DNA of 15,227 bases, from contig JAGACY010000331.1 of NCBI GenBank assembly GCA_017613855.1, positions 1 to 15,227 of the forward strand, written 5' to 3'. Positions 1 to 7,632 of this stretch are shown piece after piece. A model generated the notes under the pieces. The model saw nothing but the letters and a program-made list of their open reading frames with translations, had not been told where the DNA came from and made no database searches. Origin of the DNA: Pseudomonadota bacterium (GTDB taxonomy: Bacteria > Myxococcota > Bradymonadia > UBA4248). How positions within the stretch are numbered: the stretch's first letter is position 1; each line of letters opens with the position of its first letter. The position numbers were made by a program, and so were the translations under genes.

Positions 1-1174
1 AGAAGGACATCCATTCCTGGATACCGTAGAAACCTGCGCGCTGTCCAAGGTCAATCGAAAGCGCAATGTCGAGAGCAACAGGGGCTGCGAGAATGGAGTC
101 ACGGCACAGGAAGTTGATCTTGATCTGCATGGGATAACCGAGCCATCCGAAGATATCGATGTTGTCCCAACCTTCTTTGGCGTCGCCGCGGGGAGGATAA
201 TACTCGATGCGGACTTTGTGATAGTAATCGCCATAGAGTTCGGGGAAGGTTTTGCCATCGAGAATGTGTTCAATGACGGAAAGCTTGGAGACTTCCTTGG
301 TTTTGAAGGAACCGGGATCGTTGAGGACTTCGCCGTCGCGGTTGCCGAGAATATTGGTCGAGAACCAGCCGCTGAGACCGAGGCTGCGTGCACGCAGGCC
401 AGGGGCAACGATGGTTTTCATCAGGGTCTGACCCGTTTTGAAATCCTTGCCCATAATGGCAACTTTGTTTTTCTTGGCAAGTTCTACGAGTGCAGGGGTG
501 TCAACCGTCAGGTTGGGGGCACCGTTGGCATAGGGATAACCGCATTTAAGGGCGGCATAGGCATAAATCATCGACGGGGAGATGTGCGGGTCATTCTCTT
601 TGAGGCCTTTCTCGAAGGCATCGAGTGACTGATGGACATCGGCCATCGGGGTGTAGATTTCGGTCGAACCACACCAAAGCATGACAATTCGATCACAGTT
701 GTTGGCTGCCTTGAAATTCTTGATGTCTTCCATGACAGACAGGGCCAAATCGTATTTCGTCGCGGCCTTTTTGGCGTGCTTCACTTCAATATTATGACAG
801 TAATTGATGTCAAACACAGCGTCCATTGGCTTGATGGCTTCGAGCTGTGCACGAACGGGATCGAGGTCTTTGTCCTGAAGAACACCGGAGCGTTTGCAGA
901 CTTCATAAGCATTTTCACCGTGGACATCCCATGCTCCAAAGACAATGTCTTTCATGTCCGTCAGCGGAGCAAAGTCTTTAATAAGAGGATTGCGGCCTTC
1001 CGTGCGTTTTCCAAGTCGAATGCGTCCCATCTGCGTAACGGATCCAATGGGAAGACCGTGACCGGCAACAATATCAAAAACACCGGCGATGAGTGTTGTG
1101 GAGACAGCGCCGAGACCAGGAATGAGAATGCCTAATTTACCATTTGCAGGCTTAATGTTAAGACCTTTTGCCAT
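1..1174 (-). CDS. ino1: myo-inositol-1-phosphate synthase (inositol-3-phosphate synthase), C-terminus cut by window edge
   Basis: Converts D-glucose 6-phosphate to 1D-myo-inositol 3-phosphate with NAD+, the committed step to inositol lipids and other inositol compounds; cytoplasmic. The minus strand is open from an ATG at 1174 to base 1 with no stop, giving 391 residues. Seen in the translation: an N-terminal nucleotide-binding loop GLGAVSTT (about residues 20-27), MLWCGSTEIYTP (CGSTE 168-172), the family signature KDFKTGQTLMKT (243-254) with its conserved lysines, and LGLSGWFSTNILGNRDGEVL. Bacterial relatives of this type run to roughly 430-440 residues, so about 40 are missing off the left edge. 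The start is supported by AGAGG about 8 bases upstream. It is divergent from the next gene across a 340-bp hairpin-rich spacer. Family assignment is near certain; the physiological use (phosphatidylinositol-type lipid versus osmolyte) cannot be read here. Confidence 0.95.
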   Translation of the reverse strand, partial: MAKGLNIKPANGKLGILIPGLGAVSTTLIAGVFDIVAGHGLPIGSVTQMGRIRLGKRTEGRNPLIKDFAPLTDMKDIVFGAWDVHGENAYEVCKRSGVLQDKDLDPVRAQLEAIKPMDAVFDINYCHNIEVKHAKKAATKYDLALSVMEDIKNFKAANNCDRIVMLWCGSTEIYTPMADVHQSLDAFEKGLKENDPHISPSMIYAYAALKCGYPYANGAPNLTVDTPALVELAKKNKVAIMGKDFKTGQTLMKTIVAPGLRARSLGLSGWFSTNILGNRDGEVLNDPGSFKTKEVSKLSVIEHILDGKTFPELYGDYYHKVRIEYYPPRGDAKEGWDNIDIFGWLGYPMQIKINFLCRDSILAAPVALDIALSIDLGQRAGFYGIQEWMSF

Positions 1175-1323
1175 GAGTAAAACCTCTATCTGTTGTGCCC
1201 ATCACCCGATGGACAAGTTATGCTTTCTAATCTTCTGTTCATCCTGAGCAGAATTTGGAAAGACATCCAAACTGCCGGCAGCGGCTAAGCAAGGCGCGTG
1301 CCATGTTTGAATTTTTTATTTTT

Positions 1324-1401
1324 CAGGGGGCGTCGCCCCCTGCGCGGCTATTTGCTTTGCAAATACGCCGCTACCCCCTCTGCGGGGGCTTTCGCCCCCG
1401 C
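1324..1401. repeat. Cluster of three GC-rich hairpins in the ino1 upstream spacer
   Basis: Three inverted repeats follow one another. First, CAGGGGGCG-T-CGCCCCCTG (1324-1342). Second, GCGGC-t-ATTTGC / GCAAAT-ac-GCCGC around a TTT loop (1344-1371). Third, GCGGGGGC-tttc-GCCCCCGC (1382-1401). The run resembles a REP/BIME-like composite repeat. No T-tract follows on either strand, so it is a poor rho-independent terminator. It is the main content of the 1175-1514 spacer between divergent genes, which must also hold the ino1 promoter; I see no convincing promoter hexamers there. Confidence 0.75.
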
Positions 1402-1514
1402 AACGCCCCCTAATCCCATTCTAAAGAATCATGTAAGTTGCTCGACAAATCGCGTGCGTCGTTGTATGCCTTAAAAGGGGACTGTCAATTTCGTTGAGTT
1501 ACTCCGGAGATGTA

Positions 1515-2099
1515 ATGGAATTCCCTTATAAAACAAGACTTTGTGATACAGAATCTCTGCAAATTCTCCATATCGGACCCAGTTCTGAGATGCCTTTTTA
1601 CCTCTTTGCGGATGTCCTGGATGAGCTGGTTTTCTATGCCAATGACAAAAATGCTTTTGGTCTTTTGGTGGGTAACGCTTTTCTGGATGCTGACAGAAAA
1701 ATCGAGGCTTCCGGTGAGAATTTGCCACCGGAAAAAACAAAAACATTCGATACGGATGTGCCCGATTTCGTTGAAATTACAGCATTTAAAGATGTTTATC
1801 CGGTCAAGGATGCCCTCGATTATGCCGGATATCTGCGAAAAATGCGCAATTTCCGTGATACCGAAACGGATGGCCTTTGCCTCGGTGCCGTCTGCTTAAT
1901 GCCTCAATCCGCTGATTTGACGCTCGAATGCCTTTATCTGATGCGAACCTATTTCGATTTGCCGAATCAGATTCTGCTTTTCGTCTCTGCGGATCGTAAG
2001 CCTCCTCGCGCCTACCAGCTGAATAAAAAACTGGATATGGTCGAGGTCGGATTGGATATCGTTACTTTGAAAAATGAAACGCTACCCTTTGATTTATAA
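1515..2099 (+). CDS. Hypothetical protein, possible degenerate MPN/JAB-like domain
   Basis: A 194-residue soluble protein without signal peptide or membrane segment. I chose the ATG at 1515 because GGAG (1506-1509) lies 5 bases upstream; an in-frame TTG at 1494 would add 7 residues but lacks a ribosome binding site. Its layout resembles an MPN (JAB1/Mov34) fold: an N-terminal helix then FGLLVG (48-53), a strand with VEITAFKDVYPV (86-97), then LCLGAVCLMPQSADLTLECL (121-140), a helix, and NQILLFVSADRKPPRAYQL (151-169), where MPN proteins have the strand ending in a conserved Asp/Pro region. The metal ligands of a JAMM peptidase (HxH...SxxD) are absent, so if the fold is right it is a non-catalytic scaffold. 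This is by-eye resemblance only, and a lineage-specific hypothetical is equally possible. It stands alone, 450 bp upstream of eno on the same strand. Confidence 0.85.
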   Translation: MEFPYKTRLCDTESLQILHIGPSSEMPFYLFADVLDELVFYANDKNAFGLLVGNAFLDADRKIEASGENLPPEKTKTFDTDVPDFVEITAFKDVYPVKDALDYAGYLRKMRNFRDTETDGLCLGAVCLMPQSADLTLECLYLMRTYFDLPNQILLFVSADRKPPRAYQLNKKLDMVEVGLDIVTLKNETLPFDL

Positions 2100-2183
2100 G
2101 TTATTTCTGTGTTAGCGAAGCCTTTATCCATAGGGGGCTCTTTTGGCTAAAGATTACTCCATTTTAATGCGGAATTGTTTTCT

Positions 2184-2246
2184 AATTCGCAATTCGCAAT
2201 ACGCAATGCGCAATTATTAAGCCGTTCTTTAGGTTTGTCTAAAGAA
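2184..2246 (+). repeat. Heptamer repeat element, copy 1 (with TTCTTTAG/CTAAAGAA stem)
   Basis: Tandem units of the type CGCAATT/CGCAATG (2184-2214), then ATTATTA, then a perfect 8-bp stem TTCTTTAG (2225-2232) / CTAAAGAA (2239-2246) with a 6-base loop. The same order of parts recurs at 9079-9138 after pepD, with one heptamer fewer. It lies in the 450-bp non-coding stretch upstream of eno. Confidence 0.8.
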
Positions 2247-2352
2247 GTCAATAATAAGAAAACGTAATGTTTTGGTTCGGAATGGGGTAGGGGCCCCATT
2301 TCGCACTGGTTAGACAAAACGTTAGCATTCATCCGTAAAATAATTATGAGTT

Positions 2353-2396
2353 CCAAGGGACTTAGTCCCTTGGCGGGGTCCGGGGCAGCGCCCCGG
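2353..2396. repeat. Paired palindromes, REP-like
   Basis: Two adjacent inverted repeats: CCAAGGGACT-T-AGTCCCTTGG (2353-2373) and CCGGGGC-agc-GCCCCGG (2380-2396), joined by CGGGGT. Neither is followed by a T-run on either strand, so a terminator role is weak. A sequence of this make-up (stem, GGGTCCGGGG, stem) fits a dispersed intergenic palindromic repeat. The rest of the 2100-2549 gap holds the heptamer element at 2184 and a small GACGGC-gcat-GCCGTC hairpin at 2481-2496; no gene is visible. Confidence 0.7.
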
Positions 2397-2453
2397 CTGA
2401 ATGATTCCACATTATTGTCTTTCATTGCGCATTTAAGTTGTAAATAGGATGGA

Positions 2454-2480
2454 TAGACAGTTATAGTGATTTGCTATAGG
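2454..2480 (+). promoter_or_regulatory. Candidate eno promoter (weak)
   Basis: TAGACA (2454-2459) and TATAGG (2475-2480) are separated by 15 bases and sit about 70 bases before the eno start. The spacing is short and both hexamers deviate from the sigma-70 consensus. The hairpin GACGGC-gcat-GCCGTC (2481-2496) would lie at the start of the transcript. Confidence 0.25.
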
Positions 2481-2549
2481 GACGGCGCATGCCGTCATTA
2501 GTATGCCGTTTGGCTAAACGTTTGGACAGAAGTTGGATAAGAGGCTTTC

Positions 2550-3839
2550 ATGACAGAAATTATTGATGTTTTTGCTCGGGAAATATTGGATTCACGCGGT
2601 AATCCAACTATCGAGGTGGATGTAAAGCTTGCAGATGGTGCCTATGGGCGTGCCAGCGTTCCCTCCGGGGCTTCAACTGGTATCCATGAAGCGGTGGAAC
2701 TTCGCGATAAGGACATCAAACGTTATGGTGGTAAAGGTGTTCATAAGGCCATTAATGGCATTTGTGATATCATTGCTCCTGAAATTAATGGCATGGATGC
2801 ATGTGTTCAGGATCTCATCGACCGCATGATGTGCCATTTGGATGATACAGAGAATAAAGCCATGCTGGGCGCAAATTCCATTCTGGCTGTTTCCCTGGCC
2901 GTTGCCAAGGCTGCAGCTAACAGCATGGAAATGCCGTTGTACCGTTATTTGGGCGGGGTTCAGGCCAACAGCCTTCCCGTTCCTGTCTGCAATATCATCA
3001 ATGGCGGTGTCCATATTGATAATGATTTGGATATCCAGGAATTTGCCATTGCTCCTGTGGGATTATCCACCTTCAGCGAGGCTGTGCGAGCATCCAGCGA
3101 GGTGTTTCATGCGATGTGCTCAATTCTGCATGAAAAGGGACTTTCGACGGCTGTCGTCGACGAAGGCGGGTTTGCACCCCAGATTTCTCATATCCAGGAA
3201 GCGCTCGATCTGATTATGTATGCCATTACAAAGGTCGGATATACACCTGGTAAGGATTTCTTTATTTCCCTGGATTGTGCTGCCAGTGAGTTCTATCTTC
3301 CCAATGATAAGAAATACGAGCTTCGTGGCGAAGGAAAGACGATCTCCAGCGAGGAACTCATGGAGTACTATGAGAAAAATATCAAGGGATATCCCATCTT
3401 TGCCATCGAAGATGCATTTGACCAGAATGACTGGGATGCCTGGAAGACATTTACCGCACGCCATCGCGACTTGCATGTCATTGGCGATGATCTCTTTGTC
3501 ACCAATGCGAAATTACTCGAACGCGGAATTGAAATGCGTGCCGCCAATGGAATTGTGATTAAGCCGAATCAAATCGGAACACTGACCGAAACGCTGGATG
3601 CCGTGAGAACTGCGCAGCGCAATGGCTTTACAACGATGATTAGCCATCGTTCGGGTGAAACCGAAGATACATTTATTGCGGATCTCTGCGTGGCGACGAA
3701 CAGCCGCATGATCAAATGCGGTGGTATGGCCAGATCTGAACGCATTGCCAAATACAATCAACTTCTGCGCATCGAAGAGGAATTGGGCGAAGATGCCTGT
3801 TATGTCTCTAAATACGTGATTCGACCGAACGAGACGTAA
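2550..3839 (+). CDS. eno: Enolase (phosphopyruvate hydratase)
   Basis: Interconverts 2-phosphoglycerate and phosphoenolpyruvate in glycolysis/gluconeogenesis; Mg2+-dependent and cytoplasmic. At 429 residues it is full length for the family. Visible parts: the mobile loop [15 protein letters not shown] (39-53); His155 in [15 protein letters not shown]; acid Glu205 in VVDEGGFAP; metal ligands Asp242, Glu287 and Asp314 (SLDC, AIEDAF, IGDDLF); base Lys338 in [12 protein letters not shown]; His366 in [17 protein letters not shown]; and substrate Lys389. The stretch [11 protein letters not shown] differs from the more usual IKTGAPxRSER, but the lysine and RSER are kept. The ATG at 2550 has AGAGG (2540-2544) five bases upstream. 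The next gene starts one base after the stop, so the two are very likely co-transcribed and translationally coupled. Confidence 0.98.
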   Translation: MTEIIDVFAREILDSRGNPTIEVDVKLADGAYGRASVPSGASTGIHEAVELRDKDIKRYGGKGVHKAINGICDIIAPEINGMDACVQDLIDRMMCHLDDTENKAMLGANSILAVSLAVAKAAANSMEMPLYRYLGGVQANSLPVPVCNIINGGVHIDNDLDIQEFAIAPVGLSTFSEAVRASSEVFHAMCSILHEKGLSTAVVDEGGFAPQISHIQEALDLIMYAITKVGYTPGKDFFISLDCAASEFYLPNDKKYELRGEGKTISSEELMEYYEKNIKGYPIFAIEDAFDQNDWDAWKTFTARHRDLHVIGDDLFVTNAKLLERGIEMRAANGIVIKPNQIGTLTETLDAVRTAQRNGFTTMISHRSGETEDTFIADLCVATNSRMIKCGGMARSERIAKYNQLLRIEEELGEDACYVSKYVIRPNET

Positions 3840-3840
3840 A

Positions 3841-4767
3841 ATGGAAAAATCCGAATTTGTGCCATGGCCATGCTGTGAGTTGTCGCCCTATCCACTCGAT
3901 AGTCATTGGACAGACACGTTCCCGATGTCGAAACTGTCGCGCCTGAGGTATATCCATATCCTCAATGCCACGCGATCTTTCTTCCTCACACCGGAACTCG
4001 CCGATACTTATGCTCAGCTTCGAAATTATGCCTTTCAGCAGGGGCAGTTTTCGAATGCCAATGCCATGGATATGGATTTTTTCTACAGTATGCTGACCCA
4101 TGATTATCCGTTCTTTTTGGGGCATAAGCAGAACGAAATTCAGTCAGCATTCAAAATCGATGAAAAGAAATATCAGGGGATGCCGCTCTTAAAAGCATCC
4201 CATTTTGATCTCTATCGTGTCGAAAAGGCCTTTCTGGGATTTGCTCAGCTGCAGAGTCTGACCAATCCCGGCATGGCAAATGCCTATATTTCAATGACCG
4301 AGCGCCCTAAGGTTGGGGATGTCATCTTTGCACGTCTGATGCCGGTTGGTCATATTCCCAGATCCTTTGCATTTTCGGCGGTCGAACCCTGGGATAATGT
4401 CAATCCGGATTATGTGGATAGAATCCTGCCTGTTTTTAGACGGCAGTACGAAGCTTTTTGCGCTAAATATCCCGATACTTCGACGCGCGCTTTTATGAAA
4501 ATTGCTGCCTATCATTTCTATGAGCTGATGCAGTACTTCGAGTTGATTCCTCTTTTGGAACAGAAGATGGCGCATCTGCCCGATACTGTATTTGCACGCA
4601 CAATTTCGTGGATTTTTACTGACCCGGCTAAAATGCCCAAACTGACGGATATCCCGGGGGCAGAATTGATTAAACAGGCCGATGGAAAACCATCGACACT
4701 GGCAACCGTCCCCATTTGTGAGGATAAACGTGTGCCGCAGACCTTGAGGGAGGCGATTGTTTCATAA
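3841..4767 (+). CDS. Conserved-looking hypothetical protein coupled to eno
   Basis: A 308-residue protein whose ATG lies one base after the eno stop, with GAGACG as a weak ribosome binding site inside the eno end. There is no signal peptide, clear membrane helix or cysteine cluster, so it is probably cytoplasmic. The N-terminal third is aromatic-rich and probably helical (DMDFFYSMLTHDYPFF). A central segment of about 60 residues, from FDLYRVEKAFLGFAQLQSL to VGDVIFARLMPVGH then AVEPW, has the rhythm of a beta-rich module seen beside SEC-C/YecA-type proteins (VxxxxxGxxxxLxDL ... GDVxxARLxPxG). That match is by eye only. The C-terminal third is helical, ending in IPLLEQKM and a loosely ordered tail. 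Function unknown. Coupling to eno may only reflect shared transcription. Confidence 0.88.
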   Translation: MEKSEFVPWPCCELSPYPLDSHWTDTFPMSKLSRLRYIHILNATRSFFLTPELADTYAQLRNYAFQQGQFSNANAMDMDFFYSMLTHDYPFFLGHKQNEIQSAFKIDEKKYQGMPLLKASHFDLYRVEKAFLGFAQLQSLTNPGMANAYISMTERPKVGDVIFARLMPVGHIPRSFAFSAVEPWDNVNPDYVDRILPVFRRQYEAFCAKYPDTSTRAFMKIAAYHFYELMQYFELIPLLEQKMAHLPDTVFARTISWIFTDPAKMPKLTDIPGAELIKQADGKPSTLATVPICEDKRVPQTLREAIVS

Positions 4768-4797
4768 GAACATAAAACGCTCGAGGTAACCCTTTTT

Positions 4798-4929
4798 ATG
4801 AAGGATGCCGGCAATTCTTTCGTTGAGTCCGTTTTAAAACCCTGCTTTAAAAAAGCCAAAGCTATCGAAAAACTTCATACACTCGATGAGAACGAAACTT
4901 ATCGGGCACTGAGACATTTATCACTGTAA
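4798..4929 (+). CDS. Small ORF, 43 aa, unknown function
   Basis: ATG at 4798 preceded by GAGGT (4783-4787), about ten bases upstream, and ended by TAA at 4927-4929. It encodes 43 residues, mildly basic and probably helical, with KPCFKKAKAIEKLHTLDE in the middle. It fits between the 308-aa gene (30 bp upstream) and the lipoprotein gene (16 bp downstream) on the same strand, filling the space as an operon member would. Codon use resembles its neighbours. No family is recognised. It could be a chance ORF, but the site and spacing favour a real small protein. Confidence 0.55.
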   Translation: MKDAGNSFVESVLKPCFKKAKAIEKLHTLDENETYRALRHLSL

Positions 4930-4945
4930 TGTAAGAGGCATCATT

Positions 4946-7321
4946 ATGAAAAAAGCATTTTATGTGGCTTTACTCGGCATTTTATTCGGCGCAGGCTGTT
5001 CTGAGAATGTGCACTTCAAGCCGGATGTTTGTGACGGGTGCCTGGATGGGGTAGGTTTGTGTAATAATGGTGTGCTTGATGAAGGGGAAGTCTGTGATGG
5101 AAATCAGTTCCTTCCGGGGTATGGGGCTTGTCCCGTTGGAACCGTGGGGGCACCTCAATGTGTGAATTGTCTGGTGGTCACTGCTGGTTATTGTTTTCCT
5201 GCCTCTACTTCGCAAAATGTTTGCGGCAACGGCATTCTTGAACCCGGAGAAAGCTGCGATGGGTCTGTTTTTGCTACTGGTTTGAGCCATTGCCCCGAGG
5301 GGACAACCGGCATGCCCGCATGTATCAGCTGCATGGTCGTTACCGACGGATATTGCAAGCCTGCAGAGAGCACTTGCAATAATGGGGTACTCGAACAAGG
5401 AGAGCAGTGCGATGGGGATCTTTTTGCCCCCGGCTATGAAAACTGCCCCGAGGGAAAAGAAGGAAAACCAACGTGTGTCAATTGTTTGGTTTCGACAGAC
5501 GCCTGCACAGATATCGAACCCACGGGGTGTAATAATAATGGTGTATTGGATCCCGGTGAACTGTGCGATGGTGAAGAATTCGCAGAAGGTATGGGCGGTT
5601 GCCCCGAAGGTACACAGGGCAAACCCGTTTGCGTGGGGTGCCAGATCGTTACCAAAGATGTTTGTAAAGAGAATCCCTGTGAAGATGGCTTAAAATTATG
5701 CGAAGAGAAGGTTGCCAAGGTTTGTAATAAGGGCGAATGGGAAGTGACCGAGTGCCTTGATGAACAAATCTGCTGGGAAGGTGCCTGCATGGCCGAAGGA
5801 TTTCAATGCAAAGGCGATACACTCGTTTTATGCGAGGATGCTGAATGTGTTGAGGAAGATTGCACAGAATCCGGCAAAGTCTGTGATTCCGAGAATCCAG
5901 GCTGTGTCTATGATTATCAACAAAAATGTGAAGATAATATATTAACGATTATTGCTTCAGACGGGGATAAACTCGATATTAACTGCTCTGCTGAGGGTAA
6001 GCTGTGCAATGAGACAGCCGGTGATTGTGATAAACATGATTTCACATGCGATGGATCTGTCATTAAAATCACAGGAACATCCTATTCCTACGATTGCGCC
6101 AAAAATGAAGATGACAAAAAAGGATGCAATTCCTACACGGGATGCGACGATATTTATTGTGATGGCAAAAAATTGATGATGATTGTGGATGGTGCTGCAG
6201 AAATATATATGGACTGCAGTGTATACAATAACGGTATTTGTTCAGATGAACTCAAAGATTGTGTCAGTACCGATGATGTTGAAGGTTGCTATGTCAATGA
6301 CAATAAACAAAATGTCTACTATTTATGCGATAAATCGGCCTGTGTAGAAGAAGTATGTCCTCAGGCGTGTGATGCATCGATGGGCTGCTATGTCCCGTGT
6401 GAAGAAAATCAAAAAACCTGTGATCATAATCAGGTCATGATTTGCCAGGGCGGACAATATAAACCCGACAAAAAATGCGATAATCAGTCATGTTATCATG
6501 GTGATTGTTATGATGATGTAGAATATTGTGATGGCAATACCTATTATTTGTGTATTGCTGATGAATGTGCTTTTGAAGATTGTTCCGAAAGCGGCCAAAA
6601 ATGTGATCCTGAAAATCCAGGATGCGTAAAAGTTGACCCGGGATGCGGTAATTCTGTGATTGAAAGCAATGAGGTTTGCGAGTTCACGGATAAAGATGCG
6701 AATGTATTTTACTGGGTTATAAGTCAGCCATCGTGCAATTATTATGATGCTTCAAAGATATTTGTTTCTGGTGCACCCCAATGCCATGCCGAGAAATGCA
6801 AGGTTGACGTCTCCTCCTGTGTTGAAGCTACGGAATCGGATTACACGCTCGTTAAGGAATGGCAGTTCACGAGCCAGACGGTTATCAATAATCTGACGAA
6901 GACCAAAGATGTTGAGATCCATAATCTGGATAACACCGGATTTAAAACATCTACCTATGTAAGCGCTGACAATGCATGGCAGATTGGCCCATGGTACAAT
7001 GAAAGTACACCGAATTACGATGCCTATATGTGGTTTAAAGTTGGCGTTACAAAGGATACTATTCGCATAACCTTTGATATTAAACGCACCAATGACGGCC
7101 CCAAGAAAATTCAGCTGCAGTATCTCAATGCCTCTACGGAACTCGCTATTTCAGAGTCTTATGATGTAACGACATCTTATTCAACGGTTACGGCAATTTA
7201 TCGACCGAATAAACCTTTAACTGACTTCGGCTTTAAACTCACCGGTTACAATGCAGTCGATGGGAGTACAAAAGCCATTTATATTAAAAATGTTAAGATA
7301 CATCAGGTGAAAGCATTATAA
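4946..7321 (+). CDS. Cysteine-rich putative lipoprotein with Myxococcus-type disulfide repeats
   Basis: A 791-residue exported protein. The start is set by AGAGG (4934-4938), 7 bases before the ATG. MKKAFYVALLGILFGAGC is a signal peptide ending in a lipobox-like FGAGC, so Cys18 is probably lipidated; Gly at -3 is atypical. Four repeats of about 45 residues follow (about 39-83, 93-137, 144-187, 195-240), each CxNGVLxxGExCDG...CPxGxxGxPxCxxCxVxT, matching the Myxococcus disulfide repeat/DUF4215 style. Residues 241-620 carry looser cysteine modules, including a duplicated 34-residue unit (288-321 and 528-561). The last 160 residues (631-791) have no cysteines, are beta-rich, and look like a jelly-roll/carbohydrate-binding-type domain (uncertain). 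Likely sited on the cell surface or in the outer-membrane periplasmic leaflet. No catalytic motif seen; binding or adhesion is a guess. Confidence 0.92.
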   Translation: MKKAFYVALLGILFGAGCSENVHFKPDVCDGCLDGVGLCNNGVLDEGEVCDGNQFLPGYGACPVGTVGAPQCVNCLVVTAGYCFPASTSQNVCGNGILEPGESCDGSVFATGLSHCPEGTTGMPACISCMVVTDGYCKPAESTCNNGVLEQGEQCDGDLFAPGYENCPEGKEGKPTCVNCLVSTDACTDIEPTGCNNNGVLDPGELCDGEEFAEGMGGCPEGTQGKPVCVGCQIVTKDVCKENPCEDGLKLCEEKVAKVCNKGEWEVTECLDEQICWEGACMAEGFQCKGDTLVLCEDAECVEEDCTESGKVCDSENPGCVYDYQQKCEDNILTIIASDGDKLDINCSAEGKLCNETAGDCDKHDFTCDGSVIKITGTSYSYDCAKNEDDKKGCNSYTGCDDIYCDGKKLMMIVDGAAEIYMDCSVYNNGICSDELKDCVSTDDVEGCYVNDNKQNVYYLCDKSACVEEVCPQACDASMGCYVPCEENQKTCDHNQVMICQGGQYKPDKKCDNQSCYHGDCYDDVEYCDGNTYYLCIADECAFEDCSESGQKCDPENPGCVKVDPGCGNSVIESNEVCEFTDKDANVFYWVISQPSCNYYDASKIFVSGAPQCHAEKCKVDVSSCVEATESDYTLVKEWQFTSQTVINNLTKTKDVEIHNLDNTGFKTSTYVSADNAWQIGPWYNESTPNYDAYMWFKVGVTKDTIRITFDIKRTNDGPKKIQLQYLNASTELAISESYDVTTSYSTVTAIYRPNKPLTDFGFKLTGYNAVDGSTKAIYIKNVKIHQVKAL

Positions 7322-7345
7322 AAATTATGTGCCTGGAGTATAGAT

Positions 7346-7382
7346 GTTCCGAGCAAAGTCCATGATGAGGGGCTTTCGGAAC
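7346..7382 (+). terminator. Hairpin after the lipoprotein gene
   Basis: GTTCCGA-gc-AAAG (7346-7358) can pair with CTTT-CGGAAC (7373-7382), a long stem with a two-base bulge, 25 bases after the lipoprotein stop. What follows is TGTAAAAT, not a T-run, so termination would be imperfect or factor-assisted. Confidence 0.35.
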
Positions 7383-7431
7383 TGTAAAATTCGTGATGCT
7401 CTGGGTGGCTCATTTCACCTGCAGTATGATC

Positions 7432-7536
7432 ATTTGCGTATGCCCGTAAGGGCATAGCAAATGAGGTTGGCGCGTATGCCCGTAAGGGCATAGCGGCAAA
7501 AGCCAGGGCATATCTGCCGACAGCAGATAGCCCGGC
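7432..7536. repeat. Three related hairpins between lipoprotein gene and pepD
   Basis: Copy 1 (7432-7462): ATTTGC-g-TATGCCC, loop GTAA, GGGCATA-GCAAAT. Copy 2 (7472-7494) repeats the core TATGCCC-gtaa-GGGCATA exactly, with GCG/AGC flanks. The third (7502-7536) is a diverged stem, GCCaGGGCaTATCTGC / GCAGATAGCCCGGC. They fill most of the 7322-7632 spacer. On the minus strand the copies read as AMPLRAYA repeats in a spurious ORF. This is probably a dispersed palindromic repeat family with local duplication. Confidence 0.75.
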
Positions 7537-7590
7537 AAAAAATACATAAAAAATATCACGCGCTCCTTTTAAAATAGCATACAATAGCAG

Positions 7591-7611
7591 ACGCCGATTT
7601 TGGCGTTTTGT
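7591..7611 (+). other. Small hairpin plus T-rich stretch just before pepD
   Basis: ACGCC-gattt-TGGCGT is followed by TTTGTTC, 22 bases before the pepD start. It has the form of a weak intrinsic terminator and could end read-through from the lipoprotein gene or act as a leader attenuator. A TACAAT hexamer (7580-7585) lies just upstream but has no good -35 partner. Confidence 0.3.
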
Positions 7612-7632
7612 TCATTCATAAGGAGATTCCGC

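Noticed and set aside
218..1135. Two plus-strand ORFs (136 and 167 aa) at the left
   Set aside because: They are antisense shadows of ino1, which reads continuously on the minus strand with clear family motifs.
2147..2425. 92-aa minus-strand ORF
   Set aside because: It is translated repeat sequence (NCALRIANCEL from heptamers, SRGAAPDPAKGLSPLE from the palindromes) with no ribosome binding site.
7303..7584. 93-aa minus-strand ORF with AMPLRAYA repeats
   Set aside because: The repeats come from the TATGCCC hairpins; it overlaps the lipoprotein end and has no domain.
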